Shown: piece after piece, positions 1-5,754 of the stretch
How the letters are laid out: every line of letters starts with the position of its first letter
Position numbering within the stretch: the first letter of the stretch is position 1
DNA from: Paracoccaceae bacterium
Lineage (GTDB): Bacteria > Pseudomonadota > Alphaproteobacteria > Rhodobacterales > Rhodobacteraceae
Assembly (NCBI GenBank): GCA_026997055.1
Contig: JALWJU010000031.1
Span: 1-8,192 of the forward strand
Direction of reading: 5' to 3'
Length of the DNA: 8,192 bases
Made by a program: the position numbers and the translations under genes
The notes under the pieces: model-generated
What the model saw: the letters and a program-made list of their open reading frames with translations, nothing else
Database searches by the model: none
What the model was told of the DNA's origin: nothing

Positions 1-388
1 GCTCCAGCACCTTGCCGGTGAGCAGCAGCCCCCAGGTCGAGGCATTGACCAGCGCCGAGGTAGAGCGGCCCAGGTGGCGCGACCAGTCGGAGGCGGCGAT
101 CTTGTCCTCGATCAGCGCGTCGATGGTGGGGGCGTCGGGCACCCTGAGGAGCGCCTCGGCAAGGCACATCAGCGCCACGCCCTCCTCGGTGGAGAGCCCG
201 TATTCGGCCAGGAACACCTCCATCAGCCCCGGATCGCCCGCCGCGCGCACTTTACGCACCAGCCGCGCGCCCTCGGCGGCAATCGCCGCGCGCGCCGCCT
301 CGTCGAGCCCGGCCCGGCGGGCGAGGGCGGCCATGTCGGGGGGCGCGCTCAGCAGCATTGCCCGGTCGATCGCGGTGAAATCAGCCAT
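1..388 (-). CDS. putA: Bifunctional proline dehydrogenase / delta-1-pyrroline-5-carboxylate dehydrogenase, N-terminal part (cut by window edge)
   Basis: PutA oxidises proline to P5C with FAD and then P5C/glutamate semialdehyde to glutamate with NAD. Only the first ~129 residues are present; the gene runs off the left edge. The recognisable stretch is residues ~64-128, with LMCLAEALLRVPDA, TIDALIEDKI and LVNASTWGLLLTGKVL, a block typical of the PutA domain just before the proline dehydrogenase barrel. The ATG at 388-386 is preceded by a perfect AGGAGG (revcomp of 397-402) about 8 nt upstream, which fixes the start. The N-terminus goes almost directly into the dimerisation/arm region, so the ribbon-helix-helix DNA-binding domain of E. 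coli PutA appears to be absent. It is divergent from the Lrp-type regulator at 468, the classic putA/putR arrangement. Identity is confident; catalytic residues lie outside the window. Confidence 0.93.
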   Translation of the reverse strand, partial: MADFTAIDRAMLLSAPPDMAALARRAGLDEAARAAIAAEGARLVRKVRAAGDPGLMEVFLAEYGLSTEEGVALMCLAEALLRVPDAPTIDALIEDKIAASDWSRHLGRSTSALVNASTWGLLLTGKVLE

Positions 389-411
389 TGGCGGCACCTC
401 CTTTCGGGTCT

Positions 412-440
412 ATTATATCGGGAAAATAAGAGCCATATGG
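412..440 (-). promoter_or_regulatory. Putative putA promoter
   Basis: On the minus strand an exact TATAAT lies at 417-412, 24 nt upstream of the putA start codon. That predicts a very short leader of about 17 nt carrying the AGGAGG. At a 17-bp spacing the -35 hexamer (440-435) reads CCATAT, a poor match to TTGACA. A good -10 with a poor -35 is what an activator-dependent promoter looks like, which fits PutR acting as activator. The start site is predicted only from spacing. Confidence 0.5.
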
Positions 441-441
441 C
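432..441. promoter_or_regulatory. Palindrome in putA-putR spacer, candidate PutR operator
   Basis: GCCATATGGC is a perfect 10-bp palindrome with an AT-rich centre, flanked by AT-rich sequence (AAAATAA to the left, AAAATCGAAAAATT to the right). It sits over the -35 position of the predicted putA promoter and ~27 bp upstream of the putR start codon. Lrp/AsnC regulators commonly bind loosely palindromic AT-rich sites in such spacers. Assignment to PutR is inference from position and symmetry. Confidence 0.4.
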
Positions 442-467
442 CCGAAAATCGAAAAATTGCAGGAAAT

Positions 468-926
468 ATGACCGAAATTGCCCGCCTCGACAGGTTTGAC
501 CGCGACATCCTCGACATCCTGTCGCGCGAGGGCCGCATCGCCGTGACCGACCTTGCCCGGCGCATCGGCCTTTCGAAATCGCCCACCCAGGCGCGCCTGA
601 AGAGGCTCGAGCAAAGCGGCGTGATCACCGGCTACCGGGCGATGGTGGACCCGGTGCGGCTGGGGCGCGACCATGTGGCCTTTGTCGAGGTCAAGCTCAG
701 CGATACCCGCGAGGCGGCGCTCGAGGCCTTCAATGCCGGGGTGCGCGCCATCGCCGAGGTGGAGGAATGCCACATGATCGCCGGGGCCTTCGACTACCTG
801 CTCAAGGTGCGCACCAGCGACATGGCGGCCTATCGGCGGGTGCTGGGCGAGCGGATCTCGGCGCTGCCGCATGTGGCGCACAGCTCGACCTTCGTTTCCA
901 TGCAGGCGGTGAAGGAGCCGGGATAG
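468..926 (+). CDS. putR: Lrp/AsnC-family transcriptional regulator, probable proline-responsive activator of putA
   Basis: A 152-residue protein, the usual Lrp/AsnC length. Residues ~8-56 form the winged helix-turn-helix (LDRFDRDILDILSREGRI, then AVTDLARRIGLSKSPTQARLKRLEQSGVITGY). Residues ~66-146 form the RAM ligand-binding/oligomerisation domain, with the characteristic GAFDYLLKV near 106-114. The ATG at 468 is preceded by AGGA (GCAGGAAAT); the open frame continues further upstream but that part overlaps putA antisense and has no family similarity. The protein acts as a cytoplasmic DNA-binding oligomer. In Rhodobacter capsulatus a divergent Lrp-type PutR activates putA in the presence of proline, and the same layout is seen here. 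The regulator class is certain; the specific target is inferred from the neighbour. Confidence 0.9.
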   Translation: MTEIARLDRFDRDILDILSREGRIAVTDLARRIGLSKSPTQARLKRLEQSGVITGYRAMVDPVRLGRDHVAFVEVKLSDTREAALEAFNAGVRAIAEVEECHMIAGAFDYLLKVRTSDMAAYRRVLGERISALPHVAHSSTFVSMQAVKEPG

Positions 927-932
927 GGCGGC

Positions 933-956
933 CGGCCCGGATGCAGGACCGGGCCG
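933..956 (+). terminator. GC-rich hairpin downstream of putR
   Basis: CGGCCCGG and CCGGGCCG form a perfect 8-bp stem around an 8-nt loop, beginning 7 nt after the putR stop codon. No T-run follows, so it is at best a terminator without a U-tract or an mRNA 3'-end stabiliser. The rest of the 174-nt gap to the convergent gene end at 1101 shows no gene that I can support. Confidence 0.4.
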
Positions 957-1085
957 TGGTGCGGCGCCCGGCGTTTCTCGTGGCCGATCGCGGGGGAGGG
1001 GGAAGCCGGCCTCTCGGGGCAATGGCGAACGTCCCGGCATCGTATGCCTGGCCGGCCGGATGCGGGAGAGCGCGAGGAACGGCGC

Positions 1086-1115
1086 TCAGCGGGCGTAGAG
1101 TCAGCGGGCGTAGAG
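1086..1115. repeat. 15-bp perfect tandem duplication across a stop codon
   Basis: TCAGCGGGCGTAGAG occurs twice head to tail (1086-1100 and 1101-1115). Read on the minus strand each copy encodes Leu-Tyr-Ala-Arg-stop. The first-read copy ends the membrane protein gene and the second lies immediately beyond it, in the same frame. The unit length of 15 nt preserves frame, so the second copy acts as a duplicate tail plus a second in-frame stop. Confidence 0.9.
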
Positions 1116-2723
1116 GATGTACATTTCGTTGCGCCGGACTTCGGTGAGCTTGTCGCCGCGGGCGCTGATCTGCTCGAGGATGATCTTGCGCACGAAGGCG
1201 GCCATCGGGCAGAGCGGCACCAGCAGGTAGTCGGCATTTTCCCAGCCGGGCAGGCCGCCGTAATACCAGGGCGAGGCGCCGGGCAGGGGCTCGAAGGCGC
1301 CGTAGAGCCAGAAGGCCGACATCATGTCGGCGGTGAACACGGTCCTGCCCTCGGCGAGCCCCGAGGCGCGCAGGTCGGCGCTCATGGCCGCATACCAGGG
1401 TGCGGCGCCGACCTTCATGTCGCAGATCGGAAGCTCCTCGCCCTGAAAGCTGGTGCGGGTCTTTTCGCGCGCCGCCGGGTTGGTGAAGGGGCCGAAGGCG
1501 TTTCCCTGGCTTTCGAGCGCGATCTGGGCGACGATCTTTTCGGCCCGCGCGGCCATGGTCTGCAGGTCCTGATGGGTGCCGGTGCCGGGCAGGAGCGGGC
1601 GGTAGTCGGCCGGGTCCGCCGCGAGGTGGCGAAACGGGCTGTAGGCGAGGTTCAACAGGCTCGGCGCGGCCATCAGCAGGGCGGCAAGGGCGGTGAGGCG
1701 CATGGCCTCGCGCAGATCCCAGCCGAGGGCGTTTTTCAGCCCCGGGGCGGGGGCGAGCTGCCAGAGCATCAGGCCGAGCAGGGCGAGCCACTGGGGGTCG
1801 TTGCCGAAATTCTGGTAGGTGACGTAGAAGAACCCGCCCGCGAGCAGCAGCATGGCGAGGCCTTCGACGGCGCGCCCGCTCTGGCGCAGCAGCACCACCG
1901 CCAGGAGCGCGGTGAGCGAGGCGGCCATGTAGGCGGGGGCGGCCACGACCTGTCCGAAGGGCAGGCCGGGATTGGCGCGAAAGCCGCTTTTGCGCACGGT
2001 TTGCAGGTCGTCGATATAGGCGAGCCAGAAGCCGGGGCCCGCAAGCAGCGTGACCAGCGCGGCGACGGCAAGCCCCGCGGCCAGCGCCACGCCCAGCGCG
2101 CGCCACTGGCGCCGGCTTGCGAGCAGCAGCAGCACCGGCGGGGCGAAGGCGACGAAATAGGTGATCTTGATGAGCGCCAGCAGGGCCGCGCCGGTGCCGA
2201 GGATCAGCCCGTCGGCCGCGGGGCAGGCGCGCCCTTCGAGCGGCGCGAGCATGGCGGTGGCGATGACCAGAAAGGCCACCGCCCAGGCCCAGCGGTTGTA
2301 ATGCATCGAGATCGAGACCGTCGGCTCCGCCGTGCCGTGGACCAGCGCCAGCACCAGCACCAGCACCAGCGCGCCGAAGGCATATGCCCGGCCGCCGGCA
2401 AAGCGGCTGCGGGCCACATGCCAGATCGCCGGCAGCAGCAGCGCCGCCACCAGCACCTGGGCTGCCAGCAGCGCCATGCCGGCGCCGAGCCCGGCCCGGA
2501 CCATCAGCGCGATCGGCGCGATCGCCAGCACCCCGATCGGGGTGTGGAAATCCAGATGCGGCCACTCGCCCCGGCTCATGCGCTCGACCAGCTGCAACAG
2601 ATGCAGCGTGTCGCCCTCATGCTTGCCGATGAAGAAGCCGCCCTTGAGCAGCGCCGCTCCCCCCAGCGCCAGCAGCACCGCCACCAGGAATGCGCCCAGA
2701 TACAGCCCGTCTGCCCGTTTCAT
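1101..2723 (-). CDS. Multi-pass inner-membrane protein, possibly GT-C-type glycosyltransferase
   Basis: A 540-residue protein with about ten to twelve hydrophobic segments, at roughly 8-28, 60-78, 80-100, 113-130, 145-162, 172-201, 207-229, 259-279, 286-303, 310-324 and 340-358. A hydrophilic ~180-residue C-terminal domain follows, probably periplasmic. The first loop after TM1 carries acidic and His residues (GKHEGDTLH at 34-41; HLDFHTP at 56-62), placed like the catalytic acidic loop of GT-C enzymes that use polyprenyl-linked sugars. Other notable stretches are SISMHYNRWAW (137-147), YQNFGNDPQWLAL (303-315) and WYYGGLPGWENADYL (486-500). The overall plan supports a sugar transferase acting on envelope glycans, but I do not recognise a named family, so substrate is unknown. 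The start is ATG at 2723; an upstream extension of 12 codons would need an ATT start and lies in the promoter. It is a single gene, divergent from the ATPase. Confidence 0.6.
   Translation of the reverse strand: MKRADGLYLGAFLVAVLLALGGAALLKGGFFIGKHEGDTLHLLQLVERMSRGEWPHLDFHTPIGVLAIAPIALMVRAGLGAGMALLAAQVLVAALLLPAIWHVARSRFAGGRAYAFGALVLVLVLALVHGTAEPTVSISMHYNRWAWAVAFLVIATAMLAPLEGRACPAADGLILGTGAALLALIKITYFVAFAPPVLLLLASRRQWRALGVALAAGLAVAALVTLLAGPGFWLAYIDDLQTVRKSGFRANPGLPFGQVVAAPAYMAASLTALLAVVLLRQSGRAVEGLAMLLLAGGFFYVTYQNFGNDPQWLALLGLMLWQLAPAPGLKNALGWDLREAMRLTALAALLMAAPSLLNLAYSPFRHLAADPADYRPLLPGTGTHQDLQTMAARAEKIVAQIALESQGNAFGPFTNPAAREKTRTSFQGEELPICDMKVGAAPWYAAMSADLRASGLAEGRTVFTADMMSAFWLYGAFEPLPGASPWYYGGLPGWENADYLLVPLCPMAAFVRKIILEQISARGDKLTEVRRNEMYILYAR
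2341..2370. repeat. Hexanucleotide tandem repeat inside the membrane protein gene
   Basis: Five consecutive ACCAGC-type units (the second is GCCAGC) lie within the coding sequence. On the minus strand they encode alternating Leu-Val/Leu-Ala residues of the transmembrane segment near residues 118-128. Changes in copy number would be in frame and would lengthen or shorten that helix. Confidence 0.8.
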
Positions 2724-2758
2724 GCCCTGCCCGCCTCTGTTTCGTTCACTTTTTGGCA

Positions 2759-2787
2759 ATCTTACGCGGCGATACTGCGCATTGCAA
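2759..2787 (-). promoter_or_regulatory. Putative sigma70-type promoter of the membrane protein gene
   Basis: On the minus strand TTGCAA (2787-2782) and TAAGAT (2764-2759) are separated by exactly 17 bp. The predicted start is near 2752, giving a leader of about 29 nt to the ATG at 2723. This supports ATG 2723 over the upstream ATT start, which would begin at the edge of the -10 box. Confidence 0.5.
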
Positions 2788-2799
2788 AAGGCGAATGCG
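2778..2799. promoter_or_regulatory. Inverted repeat between divergent promoters, candidate operator
   Basis: CGCATT and AATGCG are perfect 6-bp arms separated by 10 bp (two half-sites with 16-bp centre spacing, about 1.5 helical turns). The left arm overlaps the -35 box of the minus-strand promoter and the right arm ends 7 bp before the -35 box of the plus-strand promoter. A dimeric regulator here could affect both genes. No regulator gene for it is identified in the window. Confidence 0.4.
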
Positions 2800-2806
2800 G
2801 TTTTTG

Positions 2807-2835
2807 TTGTGAGAAGGCGCGCGCGCGGCTAGAAT
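2807..2835 (+). promoter_or_regulatory. Putative sigma70-type promoter of the AAA+ ATPase gene
   Basis: TTGTGA (2807-2812) and TAGAAT (2830-2835) are separated by 17 bp; the predicted start near 2842 gives a leader of about 23 nt to the ATG at 2865. The spacer contains an alternating GC tract (GCGCGCGCG). The -10 box overlaps a GAATC site (2832-2836), a match to the GANTC target of the alphaproteobacterial CcrM methylase. Confidence 0.5.
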
Positions 2836-2864
2836 CGGATCAAAACAGGCAAACGAGCAGCAGC

Positions 2865-4199
2865 ATGAATATCCAGACCGGCACCGGCCCCAGCGATTCC
2901 ATCAGCAGTGTCGAGGCGCCCCCCGCGGCGCGCTCCATCGCCGATATCGGGCTCGGCGTGGTGATGATGCGCGACATCCTGCTCAAGACCATGTTCCGCA
3001 CCAGCCGCGAGGAAATCTCGGCGCTGGAAAAGCTGCTCTGCATCCCCGCCCGGGTGGTGCAGGAGCTGATCGACCAGGCCCGCGACCAGGGGCTGATCGA
3101 GGCCACCGGCACGCTGCACGCCAATTCCGGCGGCGAGATGGGCTTCCGGCTTACCGATGCGGGCAAGGCACGCGCGCTCGACGCGCTGAGCCAGTCCGAA
3201 TATTACGGCGCCATGCCGGTGCCCATGGCCGCCTATGCCGAGCAGGTGAAGCGCCAGTCGATCCGCAACATCCGCATCAGCCGCGAGCGCCTCACCGCCG
3301 CCATGGGCCACCTGATCCTGCCGCCCGACCTGCTCGACCAGCTCGGCCCCGCCGTCTCCGCCGGCCGCTCGATCCTGATGTATGGCCCGCCCGGCAACGG
3401 AAAGTCCAGCATTTCCAACGGTATACGAGACGCGCTGGGCGACATGATCTATGTGCCCCGGGCGATCGAATATGCCGGCCAGGTGATCACCGTCTATGAC
3501 CCGATCGTGCACAGCGCCATCGAGGAAGAGGAGGAGGACCCCACCGCCCTGCGCCGCAACGTGAACCGCTTCGACCGGCGCTATGTGCGCTGCGAGCGGC
3601 CCACGGTGATCACCGGCGGCGAGCTTACGCTCGACATGCTCGATCTGGTCTACAACCCGACCTCGCGCACCTACCAGGCGCCGCTGCAGCTGAAATCCAC
3701 CGGCGGGGTGTTCATCGTCGATGACCTGGGCCGCCAGGCCGAGCCGCCCCAGGCGCTGATCAACCGCTGGATCGTCCCGCTGGAAGAGAGCCGCGACATC
3801 CTCGCCCTGCAATCGGGGGAGAAATTCGAGGTGCCCTTCGACACGCTGGTGATCTTCTCGACCAATTTCCACCCCAACGAGATCTTCGACAAGGCCGCGC
3901 TCAGGCGGATCTTCTACAAGATCAAGATCGACGGGCCCGACCAGGAGGGCTTCCTCAGGATCTTCGCCATGGTCGCGCGCAAGAAGGGGCTGCCGCTCGA
4001 CGAGGCGGCGCTGGTCCACCTGCTCAGGAACAAATATCCCGAGATCGGCAATGTCTATGCCAATTACCAGCCGGTCTTCCTGATCGACCAGATCCTTTCG
4101 ATCTGCCGTTTCGAGGGGATCGAGCCGCAGATGAGCCCGGAGCTGATCGACCGCGCCTGGGCCAACATGTTCGTGCGCGAAGAGCATATCGAGCACTGA
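2865..4199 (+). CDS. AAA+ family ATPase with N-terminal winged-helix-like domain, function unknown
   Basis: A 444-residue cytoplasmic ATPase. Residues ~30-112 look like a small winged-helix domain (helices around 48-75, then a wing with GEMGFRLTDAGKARA at 90-104). The AAA+ core begins about residue 140: Walker A GPPGNGKS (174-181), Walker B GVFIVDD (281-287), sensor-1-like STN (332-334), and an arginine pair ALRRI (345-349) placed like an arginine finger/sensor region. A helical lid follows to the C-terminus. Walker A to B is about 107 residues, roughly twice the usual AAA+ spacing; the insert carries an acidic run IEEEEED (219-225). There is no signal peptide or membrane segment. The ATG at 2865 has only a weak ribosome site; the much longer upstream open frame is antisense to the membrane protein gene and is not used. 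It precedes the chemoreceptor gene by 124 nt. It probably remodels or loads a partner protein; I cannot name one. Confidence 0.85.
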   Translation: MNIQTGTGPSDSISSVEAPPAARSIADIGLGVVMMRDILLKTMFRTSREEISALEKLLCIPARVVQELIDQARDQGLIEATGTLHANSGGEMGFRLTDAGKARALDALSQSEYYGAMPVPMAAYAEQVKRQSIRNIRISRERLTAAMGHLILPPDLLDQLGPAVSAGRSILMYGPPGNGKSSISNGIRDALGDMIYVPRAIEYAGQVITVYDPIVHSAIEEEEEDPTALRRNVNRFDRRYVRCERPTVITGGELTLDMLDLVYNPTSRTYQAPLQLKSTGGVFIVDDLGRQAEPPQALINRWIVPLEESRDILALQSGEKFEVPFDTLVIFSTNFHPNEIFDKAALRRIFYKIKIDGPDQEGFLRIFAMVARKKGLPLDEAALVHLLRNKYPEIGNVYANYQPVFLIDQILSICRFEGIEPQMSPELIDRAWANMFVREEHIEH

Positions 4200-4209
4200 G
4201 CGGACAGCG

Positions 4210-4224
4210 GGCCGGCAGCCGGCC
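4210..4224 (+). terminator. Short GC-rich hairpin downstream of the ATPase gene
   Basis: GGCCGG and CCGGCC pair around a 3-nt CAG loop 10 nt after the ATPase stop. A second weak hairpin (GGG/CCC around CGAAAAA) follows at about 4231-4243. Neither has a T-run, so partial read-through into the chemoreceptor gene is possible. Confidence 0.3.
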
Positions 4225-4260
4225 TGTGAAGGGCGAAAAACCCCGTCTGACGCATCCGCC

Positions 4261-4275
4261 TTAACCAATCCGCAA
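4261..4275 (+). promoter_or_regulatory. Possible CtrA half-site upstream of the chemoreceptor gene
   Basis: TTAACC followed 11 nt from its start by GCAA gives one perfect and one half-matching arm of the TTAA-N7-TTAA CtrA box. CtrA controls motility and chemotaxis genes in Rhodobacterales. Only half of the motif is good, so this is a weak call. Confidence 0.2.
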
Positions 4276-4323
4276 GGCTTGGCCCCTATACGGGGGGAGA
4301 GCAAACCGGAGTCCCAGAGCCAG

Positions 4324-5742
4324 ATGCAGCATTCCCGCGACCTCGCCGCCGCCGCGGCCGATACCCCGGCAGACAGTTCGAAAATCGACCAGATCTCCCG
4401 ATCCGCCTCCGAACTCAGCTTCGAGATGGTGGAGATGGCCGTGACCCTCTACCAGATCGACCAGAACAACACCAAGCTGATGGATCTGCTGAAAAAGGTC
4501 GATGCCGATGCACGGCGGATGATGAACGGCAATACCGCCGTCCAGCGCGCGATCTCCGCAGTCGGCGATACCATCGCCAATACCCGCAGCGCCGTGGAAG
4601 CCTCGGTCGATGTGATCCGCGGCGCCGGCGACCGGGTGCAGGAGCTTGCCGCCTGGGTGCAGTCGCTGGACGGGCGCATCACCGCCATCGAGGAGACGCT
4701 GGAATCGACCCGCCTTTCCAATGCCACCATCTCCTCCATCGCCTCCCAGGTGAACATCCTCGCCATCAACGCCAAGATCGAAGCCGCCCGCGCCGGCACC
4801 GCCGGGCGCGGCTTCGCCGTGGTCGCCGAGGCGATCAACGATCTTTCGCGCAAGACCGCCGGCGCCGCCGAGGGGATCGACAGCAATATCGCCTCGCTGG
4901 TCGAGAATGTCGGCTCGATCCGCGACCAGGCCAACGAGGCGGCGGACAATGCCGGCAAGGTGCTCGACGAATCGGCGCAGACCGACCAGGCCCTGTCGGC
5001 CATCGCCAGCCAGGTCCAGACCATCCACGACGAGGCCGCCGCGATCCATGCCAGCGCCACCGAGAACGGCACCGCCATCGTCGAATTCCAGGAATCGTTT
5101 ACCTCGATGGAGCACGAGCTGGAGGATACCGCCACCGGCATCCGTCAGCTGCGCAGCCAGAGCAACGGCCTGGTGGACAAGGCCGAAGGCATGCTCCAGG
5201 CCGCTGTCGGCCTCGGCGGCAAGACCCCGGATGCGCGCATGATCGCCGAGATCAGGGCGCTGGTCGGCCAGGTCAGCGAGGCCTTCGAAGCGGGGCTGCG
5301 CGACGGGCAGATCACCGAGCAGCAATTGTTCTCGCGCGACTATACGCCGATCCCCGGCACCGATCCGCAGCAGTTCATGGCCCCCTTCACCGCCTTTACC
5401 GACAGGGTCCTGCCGCCGATCCAGGAGCCGGCGCTGGAGATCGACGAGCGGGTGGTCTTCTGCGCCGCGGTCGATACCAATGGCTACCTGCCGACCCACA
5501 ACCTGAAATTCTCCCAGCCCCAGGGGCCGGACCCCGAGTGGAACATGGCCAATTGCCGCAACCGGCGCCTGTTCGACGACCGGGTCGGTCTCAAGGCCGG
5601 GCGCAACACCGAGCCCTTCCTGCTGCAGATCTACCGCCGCGACATGGGCGGCGGCAAATTCGCGATGATGAAGGACCTCTCGGCGCCGATCTTCGTGTGC
5701 GGCCGGCATTGGGGCGGGCTGCGCCTGGCCTATACGATCTGA
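4324..5742 (+). CDS. Soluble methyl-accepting chemotaxis-type signalling protein with C-terminal Cache-like sensor domain
   Basis: A 472-residue protein with no transmembrane segment, so a cytoplasmic receptor. Residues ~20-295 form the long antiparallel coiled-coil hairpin of the MCP signalling domain; the tip and its flank read IASQVNILAINAKIEAARAG (139-158) and GRGFAVVAEAINDLS (161-175), the CheA/CheW-contacting region. Residues ~305-472 are a distinct C-terminal domain with AAVDTNGYLPTHN (381-393), CRNRRLFDDRVGL (411-423), YRRDMGGG (437-444) and GRHWGGLRLAY (460-470), resembling the Cache-like sensory domain found behind the MCP module in some proteobacterial receptors. The expected role is to pass an internal chemical or redox cue to CheA. 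ATG 4324 is chosen; a TTG at 4279 would add 15 residues of no MCP character. The family is certain; the ligand is unknown. No che genes are in the window. Confidence 0.9.
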   Translation: MQHSRDLAAAAADTPADSSKIDQISRSASELSFEMVEMAVTLYQIDQNNTKLMDLLKKVDADARRMMNGNTAVQRAISAVGDTIANTRSAVEASVDVIRGAGDRVQELAAWVQSLDGRITAIEETLESTRLSNATISSIASQVNILAINAKIEAARAGTAGRGFAVVAEAINDLSRKTAGAAEGIDSNIASLVENVGSIRDQANEAADNAGKVLDESAQTDQALSAIASQVQTIHDEAAAIHASATENGTAIVEFQESFTSMEHELEDTATGIRQLRSQSNGLVDKAEGMLQAAVGLGGKTPDARMIAEIRALVGQVSEAFEAGLRDGQITEQQLFSRDYTPIPGTDPQQFMAPFTAFTDRVLPPIQEPALEIDERVVFCAAVDTNGYLPTHNLKFSQPQGPDPEWNMANCRNRRLFDDRVGLKAGRNTEPFLLQIYRRDMGGGKFAMMKDLSAPIFVCGRHWGGLRLAYTI

Positions 5743-5754
5743 GGCCGCAGGCGC

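Noticed and set aside
12..467. Upstream in-frame extension of putR
   Set aside because: It would run antisense through the putA 5' end and has Ser/Ala/Arg-rich sequence. The Lrp family begins at the ATG at 468, and the extended protein would be twice normal length.
927..1100. Possible small gene in the gap between putR and the membrane protein gene
   Set aside because: Frames open here are tails of shadows; no start with a ribosome site and no recognisable protein. Only the hairpin at 933-956 and the tandem repeat at 1086-1115 are supported.
802..2565. 587-codon minus-strand open frame overlapping the membrane protein gene in another frame
   Set aside because: Extremely Arg/Ala/Pro/Gly-rich out-of-frame translation; the alternative frame has regular transmembrane segments, a promoter and a sensible start.
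1044..2864. Very long plus-strand open frame continuous with the ATPase, which would make a fusion of over 1000 residues
   Set aside because: The extension is antisense to the membrane protein gene and is rich in Gly, Arg, His, Gln and Glu with no recognisable domain. A good promoter and ATG lie just before the ATPase domain. It is a high-GC antisense shadow.
2829..4304. 491-codon minus-strand open frame opposite the ATPase
   Set aside because: Its composition (Asp, Leu, Gly, His, Val rich) mirrors the third-codon-position bias of the ATPase gene, and the sense strand has clear AAA+ motifs.
4261..5709. 482-codon minus-strand open frame opposite the chemoreceptor
   Set aside because: Antisense shadow; low-complexity Gly/Asp/Leu/His composition while the sense strand encodes a full MCP hairpin.
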